Part shown: piece after piece, positions 1 to 5,639 of the stretch
Position numbering within the stretch: position 1 is the stretch's first letter
How the letters are laid out: each line of letters begins with the position of its first letter
NCBI GenBank assembly: GCA_021816665.1
Contig: JAKAXI010000159.1
Location: 1 to 5,639 of the forward strand
Reading direction: 5' to 3'
DNA: 5,639 nt
Source: Bacillota bacterium
GTDB lineage: Bacteria; Bacillota; Bacilli; Alicyclobacillales; Alicyclobacillaceae
Made by a program: the position numbers and the translations under genes
The notes under the pieces: generated by a model
Told to the model about the DNA's origin: nothing
Database searches by the model: none
What the model saw: only the letters and a program-made list of their open reading frames with translations

Positions 1-705
1 CTCTTTCGGCTTTGGCTCAATGAGGAACTGGCCCGTGTAGCCGATCTCCTTTGCGTACGCGATCGCCATGTGGTAGAAGCGCGCCAGGTTGTCGAGTTCG
101 AGCCCCATGTCCGTGTTGAGCAACGTCTCGTACCCTTCGCGACCGCCCCAGAAGACGTGGTTTTCCGAGCCGAGCTCTTTGCCGATCTCGAGGCTCTTCT
201 TCACCTGTCCAGCCGCGTACGCGAACACGTCGGCGTTTGGCGATGTCGCTGCGCCGTGCACAAAGCGTGGGTTGCTGAACATGTTCGCCGTGTTCCACAG
301 CAGCTTGACGGAGGATGACTTCATGTAGTCCTTGATCATCGCGACGATCACGTCGAGGTTGCGGTTGGTCTCAGCCAGCGTCTCGCCTTCCGGTGCTATA
401 TCGCGATCGTGGAAGGCAAAGTACCTCAGGCCGAGCTTGTCGATCAGCTCGAACGCAGCTTCGACACGCACCTTGGCGAGGTCCATGCCTGTGTAGCCGT
501 TCCACGGGCGTTGCATTGTCGCGACGCCAAACGGGTCCGTGCCGTCTGCGACGAGCGTGTGCCAGTAGGCGACGGAGAAGCGCAGGTAGTCCTCCATCCG
601 CTTGCCAAGGACGATTTCATCCGGGTTGTAGTACTTGTACGCGAGCGGGTTTTTCGACTCCGGGCCTTCAAACTGAATCTTGTTTACGCCTTCAAAGTAT
701 GTCAT
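1..705 (-). CDS. xylA: Xylose isomerase (N-terminal part, runs off the window)
   Basis: Xylose isomerase interconverts D-xylose and D-xylulose in the cytoplasm using two divalent metal ions, supplying the substrate of XylB. The frame is open from the ATG at 705 to the window edge, giving 235 of roughly 440 expected residues. The N-terminus [14 protein letters not shown] and the [11 protein letters not shown] stretch (18-27) are typical of the longer, class II type found in Bacillus and E. coli. The active-site stretch [12 protein letters not shown] (96-107) contains His99 and Asp102, the pair involved in sugar ring opening. [20 protein letters not shown] (138-157) and the signature [16 protein letters not shown] (184-199) are intact. 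The visible part ends at IEPKPKE, with Glu230 as the first metal ligand and Lys232 as a catalytic-site lysine. The remaining metal ligands lie outside the window. The gene follows the glycosidase stop after 19 nt and has a strong ribosome binding site. Its position after the kinase and glycosidase differs from the xylA-xylB order of Bacillus. Confidence 0.97.
   Translation of the reverse strand, partial: MTYFEGVNKIQFEGPESKNPLAYKYYNPDEIVLGKRMEDYLRFSVAYWHTLVADGTDPFGVATMQRPWNGYTGMDLAKVRVEAAFELIDKLGLRYFAFHDRDIAPEGETLAETNRNLDVIVAMIKDYMKSSSVKLLWNTANMFSNPRFVHGAATSPNADVFAYAAGQVKKSLEIGKELGSENHVFWGGREGYETLLNTDMGLELDNLARFYHMAIAYAKEIGYTGQFLIEPKPKE
681..694 (-). promoter_or_regulatory. Possible catabolite-responsive element (cre) inside xylA
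   Basis: TGAAGGCGTAAACA, covering codons 4-9 of xylA, agrees with the CcpA-binding consensus TGWNANCGNTNWCA at 8 of its 10 specified positions. From memory, the intragenic cre of Bacillus subtilis xylA lies over the equivalent codons (the YF-x-x-VNK stretch). Part of the match is forced by conserved protein sequence, and the site would have to act as a roadblock within an operon rather than near a promoter. It is therefore a candidate only. Confidence 0.35.
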
Positions 706-712
706 GATTCCT

Positions 713-722
713 CTCCTCCTCC
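713..722 (-). promoter_or_regulatory. Ribosome binding site of xylA
   Basis: GGAGGAGGAG fills most of the 19-nt gap between the glycosidase stop and the xylA ATG, ending 7 nt before the start codon. The repeated GGAGG register makes this one of the strongest-looking sites in the window, which fits high expression of an isomerase. Confidence 0.85.
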
Positions 723-724
723 GG

Positions 725-3058
725 TTAGAAAGCCTCTGTGGTGTACTCTCTTTCTTTGACGATGGTCGGCTCACCCGTGACTTCAAATGATCCGGTCAGG
801 CGAATGTCTTCGGACGAACTCCCGACCATCACTTCGAACGCGCCAGGTTCAACGACGTAGTTCAGGTCCACGTTGTGGAACCCGAGCGACGATATCGGCA
901 GCACGAACCTCACGGTCTTTGTCTCGCCTGCGGCGAGCGCGACGCGCCGGAACCCTTTCAGCTCTTTCACAGGCCGCGTCACACTGGCGTAGGGGTCGTG
1001 CACGTACAACTGCACAACCTCTTCGCCCGCGATAGCCCCCGTGTTCGTGACGTCGACCAGAATCGTCACGCGGCCGTCGACCGTCGCCGGAGCGTCCAAG
1101 ACAGCCAGGTTGGAGTACGCGAACTCGGTGTAGCTGAGCCCGTAGCCGAACGGGTAGAGCGGGCTTGCGCTCATCTCTACGTAGTCGCCCTTCCAGTGCG
1201 AGCGTCCGCCGGACGGTTTGTGGTTGTAGTACACCGGCACTTGGCCAACCGACCGCGGCACTGACATCGGCAGGCGTCCGCCCGGGTTGTAGTCGCCAAA
1301 CAGCACATCTGCAATTGCATCGGCGCCCTCTTCGCCTGGCAGCCAGGCTTCGAGAATCGCCGGGACGTGTTCGTTCAGCCAGTTGATCGAGAGCGGTCGG
1401 CCGTTCGCGAGCACTGCGACGACCGGCGTGCCCGTGGCATGGACAGCGCGGACCAACTCCTCCTGCATGCCTGGCAGGTCGAGGCTTGCGCGGTCTAGCG
1501 ACTCGCCGGACGAGCAGCCGTCGATGAGACCTGCCTTGTCGCCGACGACGAGAATGGCGACGTCTGCCTCTTTCGCGACGGCGACTGCTTCGTCGATGCC
1601 CGCTTGCGATCCCGTCAGCGTCTCCGTCCCTTGCGCAAACACGACGCGCGTCTCCGCTGACACCTTGTCGCGGATGGCTTCGAACACGGTGCGCATCGCG
1701 ACGAAGTTCAGGTCGAGCTCGATTTTTTCCGGCACCGCCGTGTTGAACGTGTTTGTCATGTCCTGCAGCGTTTCGATGTGGCACGGGTACGCGTAGTCGC
1801 CGAGCAGGTGGCGGACGCTGTTCGCGTTCGGGCCGATCACGGCAATTGTTCCGACTTCTTTCTTGAGCGGCAACATGTTGCCTTCGTTTTTGAGCAGCAC
1901 AATCGACTGCTGCGCAATTGTCCGCGCCAGCGCGCGCTGCTCCTTGTTGTCAAACACTTCGGCGACGCGCGACTCGTCCACGTACGGGTGCTCAAACAGC
2001 CCCATGCGGAACTTCGCCGTCAGCACGCGCCGCACCGCCGCGTCGACCAGTTCCATGTCGATGACGCCTTGCTCCATCAGCTCGACGAGCGGCACGCCAT
2101 AGCAGTCGATGCTCGGCAGTTCCACGTCGACGCCCGTTTGCAAAGCCATGCGCGCCGCCTGCCCTTCGTCATCAGCCAGGTGGTGGTAGCTGTGCAGCAT
2201 GTCGACCGCGAAGTAGTCCGACACCACGATGCCGTCGAAACCCCACTCCTTGCGTAACACGTCCGTCAGGAGCGAAGTCGACGCATGGCACGGCACACCG
2301 TCCAGTTCGTGGTAGCCAGGCATGATGGAACCGAGCTTGCCCTTTCGGACGACTGCCTCAAACGGCTGCAGGAAGACATCGCGCAGCTCGCGCGCCGGGA
2401 TGTGCGGTGGCGCCCAGTTCATGCCGCCTTCCGACACCCCGTAGCCGACGAAGTGTTTGCCGGTCGCGATGACGCCGTCACGCACGTCTTCGGTCTGCAA
2501 CCCGCGCACATACGACAGCCCCATCTGCGTGACCAGGTACGGGTCTTCACCAAACGTCTCTTCGACGCGACCCCAACGGGCATCACGCGTCACGTCAAGC
2601 AACGGGGCCAAGGCCTGGTGCGCGCCGACCGACTTCATCTGCGTGCGGATGACTTCGCCCATCTTCTCCGTCAAATCCGGGTTCCACGTGCTCGCGACGC
2701 CGATTGTCTGTGGGAACAGCGTCGCGCCTTTCGCCATGTAGCCGCTGCACGACTCCTCGTGCACCAAAGCGGGAATGCCAAGGCGCGTTTCGCTCACAAG
2801 GTAGCGCTGGATCTCGTTCGCGATCTTCGCACCGTCCACTGGGTCGAGGCTGCTCGCGCCGCCAATCCGCGTGATTTGGCCGATCCCGCTCTTCATCCGC
2901 AGGCCCGCCTTGCCCGTCGAGAACGCCGAGTTCTCCAACACTTCGTACACCCACAAGCTGCCGAGCTGCGCGCTCTTTTCCTCTGGCGTCATCAGGGACA
3001 GCAGGTGATCGACGCGCTCTTCAACGGGGCGACTGGCGTCCCGATACAGTTCACTCAT
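725..3058 (-). CDS. Family 3 glycoside hydrolase, probable cytosolic beta-xylosidase
   Basis: This 777-residue retaining glycosidase is expected to remove xylose from the non-reducing end of imported xylo-oligosaccharides. The N-terminal GH3 barrel (about 10-350) contains [18 protein letters not shown] (159-176) and KHFVGYG (201-207). It also holds the nucleophile motif IVVSDY with Asp281. The second, alpha/beta sandwich domain (about 385-600) carries [15 protein letters not shown] (516-530), in which Glu519 is the likely acid/base. A fibronectin III-like domain follows (about 660-760), giving the common three-domain layout. There is no signal peptide or PA14 insert, so the enzyme should be cytosolic and act after uptake. 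The start was set at the ATG at 3058: it overlaps the xylB stop as ATGA, has a GGGAGG site 8 nt upstream, and begins where family similarity begins. The open frame continues 142 codons further into xylB, but that part is arginine-rich shadow sequence. GH3 enzymes include beta-glucosidases and mixed-specificity enzymes; beta-xylosidase is inferred from the xylA/xylB neighbours. Confidence 0.94.
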   Translation of the reverse strand: MSELYRDASRPVEERVDHLLSLMTPEEKSAQLGSLWVYEVLENSAFSTGKAGLRMKSGIGQITRIGGASSLDPVDGAKIANEIQRYLVSETRLGIPALVHEESCSGYMAKGATLFPQTIGVASTWNPDLTEKMGEVIRTQMKSVGAHQALAPLLDVTRDARWGRVEETFGEDPYLVTQMGLSYVRGLQTEDVRDGVIATGKHFVGYGVSEGGMNWAPPHIPARELRDVFLQPFEAVVRKGKLGSIMPGYHELDGVPCHASTSLLTDVLRKEWGFDGIVVSDYFAVDMLHSYHHLADDEGQAARMALQTGVDVELPSIDCYGVPLVELMEQGVIDMELVDAAVRRVLTAKFRMGLFEHPYVDESRVAEVFDNKEQRALARTIAQQSIVLLKNEGNMLPLKKEVGTIAVIGPNANSVRHLLGDYAYPCHIETLQDMTNTFNTAVPEKIELDLNFVAMRTVFEAIRDKVSAETRVVFAQGTETLTGSQAGIDEAVAVAKEADVAILVVGDKAGLIDGCSSGESLDRASLDLPGMQEELVRAVHATGTPVVAVLANGRPLSINWLNEHVPAILEAWLPGEEGADAIADVLFGDYNPGGRLPMSVPRSVGQVPVYYNHKPSGGRSHWKGDYVEMSASPLYPFGYGLSYTEFAYSNLAVLDAPATVDGRVTILVDVTNTGAIAGEEVVQLYVHDPYASVTRPVKELKGFRRVALAAGETKTVRFVLPISSLGFHNVDLNYVVEPGAFEVMVGSSSEDIRLTGSFEVTGEPTIVKEREYTTEAF

Positions 3059-4599
3059 GCTTGCAACCTCCCTGCCAACCCGTTCAGGTCGTGCATCAGG
3101 TTCTTGGTCACCCGGTACCCTTCTTGGAACAAGGGGTACAGGTCGTTGTAAAACTCCGCCCACTGCGCGCGCGGCGGGATCCTGTGGCCGGTACCGAGCC
3201 AGGCTTGAATCGAAGGCGGGTCTTCGGTGAGTGCGCCAATCCCTTGCGCTGCCAATATAGCCGCGCCGAGTGCCGGCCCGTGGCTCGCCTGCAGAATCTG
3301 CACAGGTTCGCCGATGACGCTCGCGAACACTTCCATCCACAGCCGCCCGCTCGCGCCACCGCCAGACGCCTTCCACGCCGACGCCGTCACGCCGATTTGC
3401 TGCATGACCTCCCAGCAGTCGCGCAGGCTGAAGGACACGCCTTCGAGGATAGCCCGGACCATATGTGCGGCCGTGTGCCGCCACTCAAGGCCAATCCACG
3501 CGCCGCGCGCCTGCGGGTCAAGGTGCGGACTGCGCTCACCCATCAGGTACGGCAAGAACAGCAACCCGTCTGCCCCGGGCGAGACGGTCTCCGCCTCGTT
3601 CATGAGGAGCGTGTAGACGTCGGCCTCCGACCGCGCGGCGACCGCTTGCTCCATTTGCGCGAGCCGGCTGCGGTACCACTGCAGTGACCCGCCAGCCGCT
3701 TGCGTCACGCCCATCACAAACCAGCTGTTGCGCTGCGCGTGGCAGAAGGTGTGAAGTCTGCCACCAGGGTCGCGCAGTGACTGGTCTGTGACCGCCAACA
3801 CGACGCCGGACGTCCCGAACACGGCTGAGACGGTGCCAGGCTCGACGATGCCAAGCCCGATTGCCCCTGCGGCTTGATCGCCCGCGCCTGCCACGACCGG
3901 AACGCCTTCCGGTAAACCGAGCAACCGCGCCGCAGTCGCTGACAGGTGGCCGACGACTTCATTTGACTCGTACACCGGCGGCAGCCAGTCGAGTGGTATA
4001 CCTGCCGCTTGGCACATCTCCTCGGACCAAGCCCGCTTCGCAACGTCGAGCATCAGCGTGCCGGATGCGTCCGACACATCCATTGCGAACGCGTCGGTCA
4101 GGCGGTAGCGGACGTAGTCTTTTGGCAGCAGGACCTTGTCAATCCGGTCGTACAGGTCAGGCTCATGGTGCTTCATCCAGAGAATTTTCGTGATCGTGAA
4201 GTTCGGCAACGGCGGGTTTTCCGTGAGTTGGATCACGGTGTCTCGCCCAACGGCGCGTTCGAGTTCGAGAGCCTCAGCATCTGAGCGCAGGTCGCACCAG
4301 ATGATCGACGGCCGAATCACGCCGCCTTCTTTGTCGAGCGGCACGAGCCCGTGCATTTGTCCTGACAGGCCGATGCCTGCCACCGTGACGTCACCCGCTT
4401 GTGCCATCACCGTTTGCACTGCCGAGACGGTTGCGCTCCACCAGTCTTCCGGATGCTGTTCGGCGTAGCCCGGTTTTGGCGTCGTCATCTCGTAGGAAGC
4501 CGTCGCCACCGACACGATGGTGCCGTCGAGAGCGACCGCGATCACTTTGGTGCCCGAGGTGCCAACGTCAATGCCCAACACAACTCGCTGTCTGTCCAT
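3055..4599 (-). CDS. xylB: Xylulokinase
   Basis: This FGGY-family sugar kinase phosphorylates D-xylulose with ATP to D-xylulose-5-phosphate, feeding the pentose phosphate pathway in the cytoplasm. The 514 residues are slightly longer than the usual 480-500. Visible motifs are the N-terminal phosphate loop GIDVGTSGTK (9-18), the substrate-region GQMHG (80-84), and GAGDQAAGAIG (238-248) with the probable catalytic base Asp241. FGTSG (261-265) follows, then the FGGY signature around GERSPHLDPQARG (354-366), and the nucleotide-binding GGGASGRLW (413-421). The GQMHG motif and the linkage to xylose isomerase favour xylulose over glycerol or gluconate as substrate. The ATG is preceded by GAGGTGA (4609-4603). 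The gene follows the permease after 32 nt, and its TGA stop overlaps the glycosidase ATG, suggesting translational coupling. All key residues look intact. Confidence 0.96.
   Translation of the reverse strand: MDRQRVVLGIDVGTSGTKVIAVALDGTIVSVATASYEMTTPKPGYAEQHPEDWWSATVSAVQTVMAQAGDVTVAGIGLSGQMHGLVPLDKEGGVIRPSIIWCDLRSDAEALELERAVGRDTVIQLTENPPLPNFTITKILWMKHHEPDLYDRIDKVLLPKDYVRYRLTDAFAMDVSDASGTLMLDVAKRAWSEEMCQAAGIPLDWLPPVYESNEVVGHLSATAARLLGLPEGVPVVAGAGDQAAGAIGLGIVEPGTVSAVFGTSGVVLAVTDQSLRDPGGRLHTFCHAQRNSWFVMGVTQAAGGSLQWYRSRLAQMEQAVAARSEADVYTLLMNEAETVSPGADGLLFLPYLMGERSPHLDPQARGAWIGLEWRHTAAHMVRAILEGVSFSLRDCWEVMQQIGVTASAWKASGGGASGRLWMEVFASVIGEPVQILQASHGPALGAAILAAQGIGALTEDPPSIQAWLGTGHRIPPRAQWAEFYNDLYPLFQEGYRVTKNLMHDLNGLAGRLQA
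3067..3072 (-). promoter_or_regulatory. Ribosome binding site deciding the GH3 start
   Basis: GGGAGG lies within the last codons of xylB, 8 nt before the ATG at 3058. The strong site with good spacing, together with the ATGA stop/start overlap, supports this start over the longer frame opening at 3484. Confidence 0.8.
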
Positions 4600-4602
4600 C
4601 TG

Positions 4603-4609
4603 TCACCTC
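4603..4609 (-). promoter_or_regulatory. Ribosome binding site of xylB
   Basis: GAGGTGA is a seven-base match to the anti-Shine-Dalgarno sequence. It lies in the 32-nt gap (4600-4631) between the permease stop and the xylB ATG at 4599; the GAGG core is 6 nt from the ATG. I see no hairpin or promoter in the rest of this gap, so xylB is probably read from an upstream promoter. Confidence 0.75.
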
Positions 4610-4631
4610 GATAGGTCTGTCGTCGCTGTGC

Positions 4632-5516
4632 TTACTTGCCGAACCCGGCCAGCATGCCCCGGCGCAGGTATTTGCCCGCAAAAATGTAGGCCAGGATGAG
4701 CGGCAACGCTGAGAAGATGACGACAGCCATGGTGACAGGAACGTCAATCGTGTGCTGCCCCTGGAACTGGACAATCGCGAGCGGAAGGACCTGAACGGAA
4801 CGGCTTTGCGTGAGAACCAGTGGGAACAAAAAATTGTTCCACGACTGGATGAATTCGTAGATCCCGACCGACACGAGGGCAGGCATCGCGAGCGGCGTCA
4901 CGAGGTAACGCACAATCTGGAAGTCCGTAGCGCCCTCAAGTCCCATCGACTCATACAGCTCGTTCGGAATGTCGCGAACGAAGTTCACTAGAATGAGCAA
5001 CGACAGCGGCAAACCAAATGCGACCATCGGCAGAATCATGCCGATCAGCGTGTCGTACAGCCCAAGCTTGTTGATCAGAATGTAGACCGGGATGATGGCG
5101 GCCTGAATCGGCAATGCCAAGCCCACCAGAAACGTATTAAACACCGTGCGCACCGTACGGCTGCGCGATCGGACGATGACGTACGCAAGCAAAAGCGAAA
5201 ACACCACGATTAAGACCACGGAAGCGACAGACACAATGACACTGTTCAGAAAGTAGTGAAAGAAGTCAGCCTGCAGGACCTGGGTGTAGTTGCTGAGCGT
5301 CGGGTGTGTCGGTGGCAACCACGGCTTCCCCGTCAAATACCCGTTCTGCGTCCGGAAGCTGGTCATCACCATGTAGAGCAGCGGGTACCCCGCAATGATC
5401 AGCCAGATTGTGCCGAAGGTCGTAAACGCGACGCCATGACCGGTGACTTTGATTTTGCGCCTGGGTCTGACCTTCGCTTGTTGAACACTTGCCGTCTGTG
5501 TCCCCATCTCAGTCAC
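4632..5516 (-). CDS. Carbohydrate ABC transporter permease, MalG type (probable xylo-oligosaccharide importer)
   Basis: This is an integral membrane subunit of a CUT1-type sugar ABC importer, 294 residues long, a normal size for MalG-type proteins. A basic, cytoplasmic N-terminus (RPRRKIK, 17-23) precedes six likely membrane segments near 30-51, 91-115, 128-148, 158-180, 213-235 and 262-282. The cytoplasmic EAA loop that contacts the ATPase is at about 189-212. It keeps the conserved Glu189, Gly195 and Pro208, but reads ESM rather than EAA at its start. The WNNFLFPLVL stretch (226-235) and the short C-terminal tail (GKYLRRGMLAGFGK) are also typical of MalG. The GTG start overlaps the stop of the preceding permease as GTGA; an in-frame ATG nine bases later (5507) is a possible alternative. 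The following xylulokinase, glycosidase and isomerase genes point to a xylose-containing oligosaccharide as substrate, which is inference. No ATPase gene is in the window; many CUT1 systems in Firmicutes use a shared MsmX-type ATPase encoded elsewhere. Confidence 0.93.
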   Translation of the reverse strand: MTEMGTQTASVQQAKVRPRRKIKVTGHGVAFTTFGTIWLIIAGYPLLYMVMTSFRTQNGYLTGKPWLPPTHPTLSNYTQVLQADFFHYFLNSVIVSVASVVLIVVFSLLLAYVIVRSRSRTVRTVFNTFLVGLALPIQAAIIPVYILINKLGLYDTLIGMILPMVAFGLPLSLLILVNFVRDIPNELYESMGLEGATDFQIVRYLVTPLAMPALVSVGIYEFIQSWNNFLFPLVLTQSRSVQVLPLAIVQFQGQHTIDVPVTMAVVIFSALPLILAYIFAGKYLRRGMLAGFGK

Positions 5517-5639
5517 GACCCCTCCATCTGGCTCTCCATCCGATTGAACCCGGTAAACTTCAGGATCAGGATGGACAAGAGCAGTCCTGCTGCTGCGAGA
5601 ATGACTGCGATGACACTGCCAGCGCCAATGTTCAGATTG
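5513..5639 (-). CDS. Sugar ABC transporter permease, MalF/UgpA type (C-terminal fragment)
   Basis: This is the 3' end of a gene whose start lies beyond the window edge; 41 residues and a TGA stop (5515-5513) are visible. The fragment starts with NLNIGAG and continues as one hydrophobic membrane segment (about residues 5-26 of the fragment). It ends in a short cytoplasmic tail, KFTGFNRMESQMEGS. A final membrane helix followed by a short charged tail is how MalF/UgpA-family sugar permeases normally end. The gene sits directly before a MalG-type permease and overlaps it by 4 nt, which is the usual MalF-MalG pairing. The two would form the heterodimeric channel of a carbohydrate ABC importer. The family call rests on this tail plus context. 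The substrate cannot be read from the fragment and is inferred from the downstream xylose genes. Confidence 0.82.
   Translation of the reverse strand, partial: NLNIGAGSVIAVILAAAGLLLSILILKFTGFNRMESQMEGS
5519..5525 (-). promoter_or_regulatory. Ribosome binding site of the MalG-type permease
   Basis: GGAGGGG lies inside the last codons of the preceding permease gene. Its GGAGG core is 4 nt from the GTG at 5516 and 13 nt from the in-frame ATG at 5507. Neither spacing is ideal, so the start is ambiguous. I chose GTG because its GTGA overlap with the upstream stop matches the compact layout of the operon. Confidence 0.6.

Noticed and set aside
849..1784. Minus-strand open frame of 311 codons in another frame of the GH3 gene
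   Set aside because: It is extremely rich in Arg, Gly and Ala, has no recognisable motif, and lies wholly inside the well-supported glycosidase frame.
2285..3151. Plus-strand open frame of 288 codons opposite the GH3 gene
   Set aside because: It is antisense to conserved catalytic-domain coding sequence, has a shadow-like Arg/His/Val/Ala composition and no recognisable domain. Such frames are expected opposite GC-rich genes.
3059..3484. N-terminal extension of the GH3 frame back into xylB
   Set aside because: It overlaps the conserved C-terminal part of XylB, is rich in arginine and has no GH3-like sequence. The start at 3058 has a proper ribosome binding site and an ATGA overlap with the xylB stop.
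3061..3687. Plus-strand open frame of 208 codons opposite xylB
   Set aside because: It is antisense to the conserved C-terminal kinase domain and its composition is typical of a GC-rich shadow frame.
4600..4631. Possible promoter or terminator between the permease and xylB
   Set aside because: Apart from the ribosome binding site, the 32 nt contain no hairpin with a T-tract and no convincing -35/-10 pair.
1..5639. CRISPR arrays, insertion sequences, tRNA/rRNA genes, or a novel defence or mobile system
   Set aside because: The window is almost completely covered by five recognisable sugar-metabolism genes. No repeat arrays, transposase motifs, inverted terminal repeats or structured RNA were seen.

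Overview
The window is a continuous stretch of one operon, transcribed entirely on the minus strand, so it reads from position 5639 down to 1. It encodes uptake and breakdown of xylose-containing oligosaccharides. Strong purine-rich ribosome binding sites (GGAGG type), moderately high GC, and a Bacillus-like XylA N-terminus with a possible catabolite-repression site suggest a GC-rich Bacillota (Firmicute). Something like an Alicyclobacillus relative is possible, but the genus is a guess from sequence style only.

In transcription order the window holds five genes. First is the last 41 codons of a MalF/UgpA-type sugar ABC permease (5639-5513). Second is a complete MalG-type permease (5516-4632), overlapping the first by 4 nt. 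Third is a xylulokinase, xylB (4599-3055), after a 32-nt gap. Fourth is a cytosolic family 3 glycosidase, probably a beta-xylosidase (3058-725), overlapping xylB by 4 nt in an ATGA. Fifth is the first 235 codons of xylose isomerase, xylA (705-1, running off the window), after a 19-nt gap. No gap exceeds 32 nt, and I see no terminator, promoter, RNA gene, mobile element or CRISPR array.

The genes form a coherent pathway. The two permeases form the membrane channel of an ABC importer for a short xylo-oligosaccharide (inferred). The glycosidase, which lacks a signal peptide, would release xylose inside the cell. XylA converts xylose to xylulose, and XylB phosphorylates it to xylulose-5-phosphate for the pentose phosphate pathway. 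The solute-binding protein, any regulator and the promoter should lie upstream of 5639, and the importer ATPase lies elsewhere.

I found no undescribed system. The points worth a second look are the cre-like sequence inside the xylA start, the kinase-glycosidase-isomerase gene order, and two start-codon decisions.
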